Source: an uncultured Faecalibacterium sp. (lineage in GTDB: Bacteria; Bacillota; Clostridia; Oscillospirales; Ruminococcaceae). From it: a stretch of 8,845 bases of DNA. Below the pieces are notes generated by a model. The model searched no databases and was not told the origin of the DNA. It saw nothing but the letters and a program-made list of their open reading frames with translations. Shown here in pieces: positions 5,331 through 8,845 of this stretch (its first letter is position 1; each line of letters opens with the position of its first letter). Location: the NCBI GenBank assembly GCA_934525405.1, contig CAKSZF010000060.1, forward strand, positions 1 to 8,845, read 5' to 3'. The position numbers and the translations under genes are program-made.

Positions 5331-7419
5331 ACAGGGAAGGCTTCTGCTCCAGCAGGTCTGTCATGCTGCGCAGGCTGATGCCAAGGGTGGAAAGGTTATG
5401 CAGCATCGCGCTGGTGGCAGGGGGCAGGATGCCCAGTGCGCCCAGCAGGATGAGTGCGGAGTTGAAGCTGAGCACAAAGCGGTAATTGCTGCCCACCCGC
5501 TTTTGCAGGGCGTTGGCAATGGCTTTTAAGGTCACCAGCTCTTCCAGACTGTCCGCGCGGATAGTCACATCGGCGATTTCCCGGGCGATGGCGGCACCGG
5601 AATGGATGGCGATGCCGATATCTGCCGCCGACAGAGCGGGCGAATCGTTGATGCCATCACCGATCATCACCACGGTATGTCCTTCGGCTTTGGCGTCACG
5701 GACAAAGGCGGCTTTATCCTCCGGCAGCACCTCCGCAAAGCAGCGGTCCACCCCCACCTGCGCCGCAATGGCGCGAGCGGTGCGGTCGCTGTCGCCGGTC
5801 ATCATGACGGTCTGGGTGATGCCCAGTCTCCGAAGCTTATGCAGCACCTGTGCCGCCTCCGGGCGCAGGGGGTCTGCGATGCAGATGACCCCCGCCAACA
5901 CCCCGGAAGCTGCCAGATACAGGTGGGAATACTGCGGGTCCAGCGCATCGAACTTTGCCTGTTCCTCTGCCGGGATGGTGCAGCCCTCGTCCTCAAAAAT
6001 GAAGTGGGCGCTGCCGATGACCACCCGCGTGCCGCCCACCCGGCTGGCAATGCCGTGCGCCACGATATACTCCACCTCGGAGTGCATCTCCTCGTGGGAG
6101 ATGCCCCGCTCCCTGGCAGCACGGACAACGGCGTTTGCCATGGAATGAGGGAAGTGCTCTTCCAGACAGGCGGCAAGCTGCAATACCTCCCGCTCCTCAC
6201 AGCCGGAGAAAGGCACTACCTGCACAACCTGCGGGGTGGCGCGGGTGAGGGTGCCGGTCTTATCGAACACGATGGTGTCCGCCTTTGCCAGCGCTTCCAG
6301 ATACTTGCCGCCCTTTACGGTGATGTGGTATTCCCCGCACTCCCGCATGGCAGAGAGCACCGCCAGCGGCATGGAAAGCTTCAGCGCACAGGAGAAGTCC
6401 ACCATCAAAATGGAGATGGCGCGGGTGACGTTGCGGGTAAAGGCGTAGGTAGCCACCGTACCGGCAAGGCACCACGGCACCAGACGGTCGGCCAGCTGCA
6501 AAGCCCGATTCTCGGTGCCGGACTTGAGCTTTTCCGATTCCTCGATCATCGCCACGATCTTATCGTAGCGGTTGGCACCGCCTTCGGCTTTGGCTACAAG
6601 GACGCATTCGCCCTCTTCCACCACCGTGCCTGCGTAGACGGTAGCGCCGGTGGTCTTGCGCACCGGCATGGACTCGCCGGTGAGGGCGGCTTGGTTCACC
6701 ATGGCTTCGCCCTCCAGCACCCTGCCGTCCAGCGGGATCATGTTGCCGGAGCGCACCACTACTTCGTCCCCTGCGTGAACGCGGGTCAACGGCACCAGCA
6801 CCTCGCCCTGCGGGGTGCGCACCCAGACCTTATCCACATTCAGCGCCATGCTGCGGGCAAGGTCGTCCAAGCTCTTTTTCCGCGTCCACTCTTCCAGCAG
6901 GCTACCCACCGTCAGCAGGAACATCACCGACCCCGCGGTGCTGTAATCTCCTCGCAGGAGGGAGGCGGTGATGCTGAGCGCATCCAGTACCTCTACCTCC
7001 AGCTTGCGGTGCAGCAGGCAGCGGACGCCCTTCCAGACAAAGGCGATGGAGCGCCACACCGTATACGCCGCCGCGATGGGCGCGGGCAGGAACACATTGC
7101 GGAACACCCGGCCCGCCACAAGGCTGACCATCTTTTCCTGATATTCCTGATTGATTTTCCGACTGTCGCGGGAGGTGACCAGCACCTCCAGTTCTTCGTT
7201 GTCAAAGCGGTAGGCTGCCAGCAGGGCGGAGGCATCCTTCCGGTTGCCCCGATAGGTCAGCACCACATCTCCGGTGCGCTCGTAGACGGTAGCTTTTTGG
7301 ATGTTGTCCTGCCCGTTCAGGTAGGCTTCCAGCACATCTGCCCGGTGCAACGTCATGCGCACGGCGCAGACGTGCACCCGCATCCGTCCCTTCCCTTCAT
7401 GTAAAATCGTACATTTCAT
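5329..7419 (-). CDS. P1B-type metal-translocating ATPase, CPC replaced by SCA
   Basis: A 696-residue cation pump. ATG 7419 is chosen because AGAGGGG lies 11 bases upstream; the longer TTG start at 7458 falls inside a terminator hairpin. The N terminus (1-75) looks like a degenerate heavy-metal-associated domain without CxxC. Then come hydrophobic segments (about 100-175), the actuator domain with TGES (247-250), and a membrane segment where the usual CPC is SCA in DFSCALKLSMP (343-345). The catalytic DKTGT starts at Asp386 (the phosphorylated residue), HFPHS (422-426) stands for the P1B HP motif, TGD is at 541-543 and GDGIND at 587-592. The C-terminal pair of helices ends in MLHNLSTLGISLRSM. 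All catalytic parts are intact. The family exports transition metals; the altered motif leaves the ion open (Mn, Fe or Zn are possible). It follows a DUF6110-like gene. Confidence 0.92.
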   Translation of the reverse strand: MKCTILHEGKGRMRVHVCAVRMTLHRADVLEAYLNGQDNIQKATVYERTGDVVLTYRGNRKDASALLAAYRFDNEELEVLVTSRDSRKINQEYQEKMVSLVAGRVFRNVFLPAPIAAAYTVWRSIAFVWKGVRCLLHRKLEVEVLDALSITASLLRGDYSTAGSVMFLLTVGSLLEEWTRKKSLDDLARSMALNVDKVWVRTPQGEVLVPLTRVHAGDEVVVRSGNMIPLDGRVLEGEAMVNQAALTGESMPVRKTTGATVYAGTVVEEGECVLVAKAEGGANRYDKIVAMIEESEKLKSGTENRALQLADRLVPWCLAGTVATYAFTRNVTRAISILMVDFSCALKLSMPLAVLSAMRECGEYHITVKGGKYLEALAKADTIVFDKTGTLTRATPQVVQVVPFSGCEEREVLQLAACLEEHFPHSMANAVVRAARERGISHEEMHSEVEYIVAHGIASRVGGTRVVIGSAHFIFEDEGCTIPAEEQAKFDALDPQYSHLYLAASGVLAGVICIADPLRPEAAQVLHKLRRLGITQTVMMTGDSDRTARAIAAQVGVDRCFAEVLPEDKAAFVRDAKAEGHTVVMIGDGINDSPALSAADIGIAIHSGAAIAREIADVTIRADSLEELVTLKAIANALQKRVGSNYRFVLSFNSALILLGALGILPPATSAMLHNLSTLGISLRSMTDLLEQKPSL

Positions 7420-7441
7420 TGCTTTTCTTACCCCTCTGCGT

Positions 7442-7467
7442 AAAAAAGAGCCGCCCAAGGGCGGCTC
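7442..7467 (-). terminator. Intercistronic terminator between small protein and ATPase
   Basis: On the minus strand GAGCCGCC-CTTG-GGCGGCTC is followed by TTTTTT: an 8-bp GC stem with a T-run, 12 bases after the stop of the small protein gene and 22 bases before the ATPase start. No promoter fits in the gap, so the ATPase is probably expressed by partial read-through. Confidence 0.85.
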
Positions 7468-7479
7468 CGCTGCGTTGTA

Positions 7480-7770
7480 TCACTGTGCAGTCTGCTCTGC
7501 GGGCTGCTCTTCTTCAGCCGTATCCTCGATGACCTCCTGTGCAGCCTCGGCGGCACGGCTCTCATTGATGGCCTTTGCATCGGCAAGGATGTCCCCTGCT
7601 TCCTCCTGCACCTTATTCACGGTCTGCATGGTGCAGTCCTTCATCCGCAGCACCGCAGCGGTGGTCTGGGTGTAGACCTTTTTGGCGTCCTTGCTGGACA
7701 GCACCTTGAAGCCGGCAGAGCCGAACACCACACCGCCCAAAAACAGTGCAAGCTTTTTTGTATCAAACAT
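7480..7770 (-). CDS. Small membrane protein, DUF6110-like
   Basis: A 96-residue protein; ATG 7770 follows GAGGGG (7776-7781) at 5 bases. Residues 5-22 (LALFLGGVVFGSAGFKVL) form one Gly-rich membrane segment, followed by SSKDAKKVYTQTTAAVLRMKD, a probably helical stretch, and an Ala/Glu-rich acidic tail (about 70-96). I recognise it from memory as the DUF6110 type, often found beside heavy-metal P-type ATPases in Firmicutes. The layout (one membrane helix, Ala/Glu-rich tail, gene directly before a P1B ATPase) recalls mycobacterial PacL proteins (DUF1490), which partner the CtpC pump and bind zinc, but the metal-binding His/Asp tail of PacL1 is missing. A partner, scaffold or stabiliser role for the pump is inference. 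It is the promoter-proximal gene of the pair and likely the more strongly expressed. Confidence 0.82.
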   Translation of the reverse strand: MFDTKKLALFLGGVVFGSAGFKVLSSKDAKKVYTQTTAAVLRMKDCTMQTVNKVQEEAGDILADAKAINESRAAEAAQEVIEDTAEEEQPAEQTAQ

Positions 7771-7842
7771 ATTTACCCCTCGTTTCTGTGTTTCCTATCT
7801 GAGCGCCCATCCCCTTGAGCGGGGCGGGCTCTTTATCTTTAT

Positions 7843-7870
7843 ATTGTAGCACGCTTTCGGGCTTTTTCAA
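7843..7870 (-). promoter_or_regulatory. Promoter for the DUF6110-ATPase unit
   Basis: On the minus strand TTGAAA (7870-7865) is followed after 16 bases by TACAAT (7848-7843), with the extended -10 TGC. The start point would be near 7836, leaving a 65-base leader that contains a GC-rich inverted repeat (7801-7831, GCCC/GGGC and CCCC/GGGG arms) and the ribosome site. Confidence 0.75.
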
Positions 7871-7884
7871 TATTTTCTGTCGAT

Positions 7885-7900
7885 GTTAGGACATATTAAC
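7885..7900. promoter_or_regulatory. GTTAG-N6-TTAAC palindrome upstream of the ATPase promoter
   Basis: GTTAG (7885-7889), six bases, TTAAC (7896-7900). It lies 14 bases upstream of the -35 box of the minus-strand promoter and matches, with one change, the (A/G)TTAG-N6-CTAAC palindromes in the two Tp47 gene leaders. A nearby GTTAGC/TTTAGC direct repeat (7904-7920) extends the theme. A regulator binding site is inferred. The stretch 7871-8044 holds no gene that I can support. Confidence 0.4.
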
Positions 7901-7976
7901 ATTGTTAGCAATTGTTTAGCATGGGGCTATAAAGCATTTACCGCCCCACAGCGTAGCAGGCTCATCACACCACCAG

Positions 7977-8014
7977 AAAAAAGAAACAGAGCATTCCCGA
8001 CGGGGAACGCCCTG
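7977..8014 (-). terminator. Terminator for the amylosucrase-like fragment transcript
   Basis: On the minus strand CAGGGCGTTCCC and GGGAATGCTCTG form a 12-bp stem with two G-U pairs and a four-base loop, followed by TTTCTTTTTT. The wobble pairs are G-U only on the minus strand, which supports that direction. It ends any transcript from the gene at 8076-8387. Confidence 0.75.
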
Positions 8015-8044
8015 TTGTACATATCGCTATTGTCTGTGGATTTT

Positions 8045-8077
8045 CAGGGTGCGTCCGCAAGGCGCACCCTGTTTTTT
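8045..8077 (+). terminator. Terminator-like hairpin reading on the plus strand
   Basis: CAGGGTGCG (8045-8053) pairs with CGCACCCTG (8063-8071), with CC-GCAA-GG at the tip, followed by TTTTTT (8072-8077). No plus-strand gene precedes it, and its T-run overlaps the stop codon of the minus-strand fragment gene. It may block antisense transcription or end an unrecognised plus-strand RNA. Confidence 0.55.
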
Positions 8078-8387
8078 ATTGATCTTTATAAGTCAGCTTC
8101 TGCTCCTTGAGGTAGGGCAGTTTCTTTGCCAGTTCTTTCAGATTTCCGGCAAAGAGGTCGGTGTACATGGTCATGCCGAACATATTGCCCCGCTTGTACC
8201 ACTCCGGGTCGGCAGAGCGTGCCTTGTCCAGTGCTTTCAGCTCGGCGCTGCGGGCGTTGTAGGCTTCTGCCATCTCCCGTTCCAGAACCTCCAGCCCTTC
8301 CCGGTTGTGGTACAACTCCATGAACAGCCATTCCAGCTCGTCCTTATGGCGGGCAAAGCGGACTGCAAAATTATCTTGACTTGTCAT
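8076..8387 (-). CDS. N-terminal fragment of an amylosucrase-like GH13 enzyme, probable gene remnant
   Basis: A 103-residue open frame with a usable ribosome site (AAAGGA, 9 bases before ATG 8387). The sequence aligns with the N-terminal helical region and first strand of amylosucrases such as Neisseria polysaccharea AmsA: ELKALDKARSADPEWY, MYTDLFAGNLKELAKKLPYL and LTY correspond to [35 protein letters not shown] and LTYLHL. Intact enzymes have over 600 residues and continue after LTY into the catalytic barrel; here the frame turns into KDQ and stops, and a hairpin follows at once. All catalytic residues are lost, so transglucosylase activity on sucrose is not possible. A deletion that removed the rest of the gene is the likely cause. 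A retained small protein with a new role cannot be excluded. The neighbour at the right edge is also a sucrose-type enzyme. Confidence 0.75.
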   Translation of the reverse strand: MTSQDNFAVRFARHKDELEWLFMELYHNREGLEVLEREMAEAYNARSAELKALDKARSADPEWYKRGNMFGMTMYTDLFAGNLKELAKKLPYLKEQKLTYKDQ

Positions 8388-8508
8388 CTTTCTTTATCCT
8401 TTTCGTGTATCCCCCACCGGCTTGACGGCATTGGTTTGAGTGGTCACACATCAAAATCAAGTCGGGAGTGATCCTGTTTGCGGATAAAACAGAGAGCAGA
8501 ACCAATGC
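8388..8508. other. Intergenic stretch without clear signals
   Basis: Apart from the ribosome site of the minus-strand fragment gene (AAAGGA next to 8397-8402) I find no convincing promoter hexamer pair on the minus strand and no gene. The fragment gene may have lost its promoter or rely on read-through from the GH32 gene. Confidence 0.4.
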
Positions 8509-8555
8509 AAAAACACAGCCCCGCTTTGGCGAAGGAGAAGCCAAAGCAGGGCTGT
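8509..8555 (-). terminator. Terminator of the GH32 gene
   Basis: Arms 8515-8530 and 8540-8555 form a 16-bp stem with a 9-base loop; the only non-Watson-Crick position is a U-G pair on the minus strand (a C-A mismatch on the plus strand). TTTTT (complement of 8509-8513) follows on the minus strand after one G. It lies 45 bases after the GH32 stop codon. Confidence 0.85.
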
Positions 8556-8560
8556 ATTCA

Positions 8561-8590
8561 ATGAAGGAGAAATGAAGGAGAAATGAAGGG
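8561..8590. repeat. Short tandem repeat, 11-bp unit
   Basis: ATGAAGGAGAA occurs at 8561-8571 and 8572-8582, followed by a partial unit ATGAAGGG (8583-8590). It lies between the GH32 stop codon and its terminator. Replication slippage is the likely origin; no function is evident. Confidence 0.8.
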
Positions 8591-8599
8591 AATATCAGG

Positions 8600-8845
8600 T
8601 CACAGATTCAGCTCAAACTGTTCCACCGTAACAGTTGCTTTGCCATCGGCAGCAAAGGTGATGCCATCGGCAGACTGGGGCGTGTAGATCCATGCGGTCA
8701 TGGTCTGCTCGCCATCGTTGGCGAAAACTTCGATGCTGTTTTTGTCCAGCAGGATGCGGAGCTTGAGCGCACCGTTCTGGCTGCGCACCTTGCAGCTGCG
8801 GCGGTGAACGATGTCGGCACGGGAACCGGCATAGCTGCGATCCAG
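8600..8845 (-). CDS. GH32 sucrose/fructan hydrolase, C-terminal part (runs off the right edge)
   Basis: The last 81 codons of a gene whose 5' part lies beyond base 8845. The frame is open from the edge to TGA at 8602-8600; the GTG at 8788 is internal, because LDRSYAGSRADIVHRR precedes it in frame. The pattern LDRS ... LRILLDKNSIEVFANDGE ... WIYTP is the C-terminal beta-sandwich of glycoside hydrolase family 32 (invertase, sucrose-6-phosphate hydrolase, levanase/inulinase). The nucleophile and acid residues are in the missing N-terminal propeller, so the exact substrate cannot be judged. No signal can be assessed. Together with the amylosucrase-like fragment downstream it suggests a sucrose or fructan use locus transcribed toward the left. 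Confidence 0.85.
   Translation of the reverse strand: MDRSYAGSRADIVHRRSCKVRSQNGALKLRILLDKNSIEVFANDGEQTMTAWIYTPQSADGITFAADGKATVTVEQFELNL

Noticed and set aside
5602..7404. Long plus-strand open frame of about 600 codons
   Set aside because: It is antisense to the ATPase gene, whose motifs are unmistakable; the frame is a by-product of GC-rich codon use and its translation is rich in His/Gly/Gln without family features.
7420..7458. N-terminal extension of the ATPase from a TTG at 7458
   Set aside because: The TTG lies in the loop and stem of an intrinsic terminator, has no ribosome site, and the ATG at 7419 has a good one.
8583..8687. Plus-strand mini-frame starting MKGISGHRF
   Set aside because: It is antisense to the GH32 gene; its ribosome-like GGAG comes from the 11-bp tandem repeat.
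1..8845. tRNA, rRNA, CRISPR array, insertion sequence or attachment site
   Set aside because: No cloverleaf, regularly spaced repeats, transposase-like frame or terminal inverted repeats were seen; the repeats present are leader, terminator and one short tandem repeat.

Overview
The window looks like chromosomal DNA from a gut Firmicute of the Oscillospiraceae/Ruminococcaceae type, most plausibly Faecalibacterium or a close relative. The genes are GC-rich, the AT-rich promoters are of the ordinary sigma-70 type (TTGACA with an extended TGC-TATTTT -10), ribosome sites are strong, and the gene set (secreted FMN-binding proteins, Tp47-like secreted proteins, a DUF6110-type protein beside a heavy-metal P-type ATPase, sucrose enzymes) fits that group. 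The assignment rests on memory of such genomes, not on a search.

Bases 1-5270, plus strand: an exported redox-like locus. Two secreted proteins related to the Treponema Tp47 'penicillin-binding' family (162-998 and 1359-2675) each have their own promoter, a near-identical folded leader with a terminator-like hairpin, and an identical 66-bp 3' segment carrying the terminator. They are followed by three translationally coupled genes (2753-5219): a membrane-anchored protein with two FMN-binding domains, a small anchored protein with one FMN-binding domain, and a NapH-like polytopic membrane protein with two [4Fe-4S] cluster motifs. By analogy with known flavinylated electron-transfer systems, the iron-sulfur membrane protein could pass electrons to the covalently flavinylated extracytoplasmic domains. 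No apbE flavin transferase gene lies in the window. The Tp47-like proteins carry DAVSRAT and DAVTSAT, close to the flavinylation motif of the neighbouring proteins.

Bases 5220-7870: the operon ends at paired terminators shared with a convergent minus-strand unit. That unit encodes a small membrane protein (DUF6110-like, 7480-7770) and, after an intercistronic terminator, a divergent P1B-type ATPase (5329-7419) in which the usual CPC metal motif is SCA and the N-terminal metal domain lacks CxxC.

Bases 7871-8845: an intergenic region with a GTTAG-N6-TTAAC palindrome resembling those in the Tp47 gene leaders, then minus-strand sucrose-related sequences: a 103-residue N-terminal fragment of an amylosucrase-like enzyme, and the C-terminal end of a GH32 sucrose/fructan hydrolase that runs off the right edge.

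The most interesting points are the duplicated leader and 3' cassette around the Tp47-like genes, the shared palindromes that may link these genes to the metal pump, and the coupling of Tp47-like proteins to an FMN/Fe-S electron-transfer operon.
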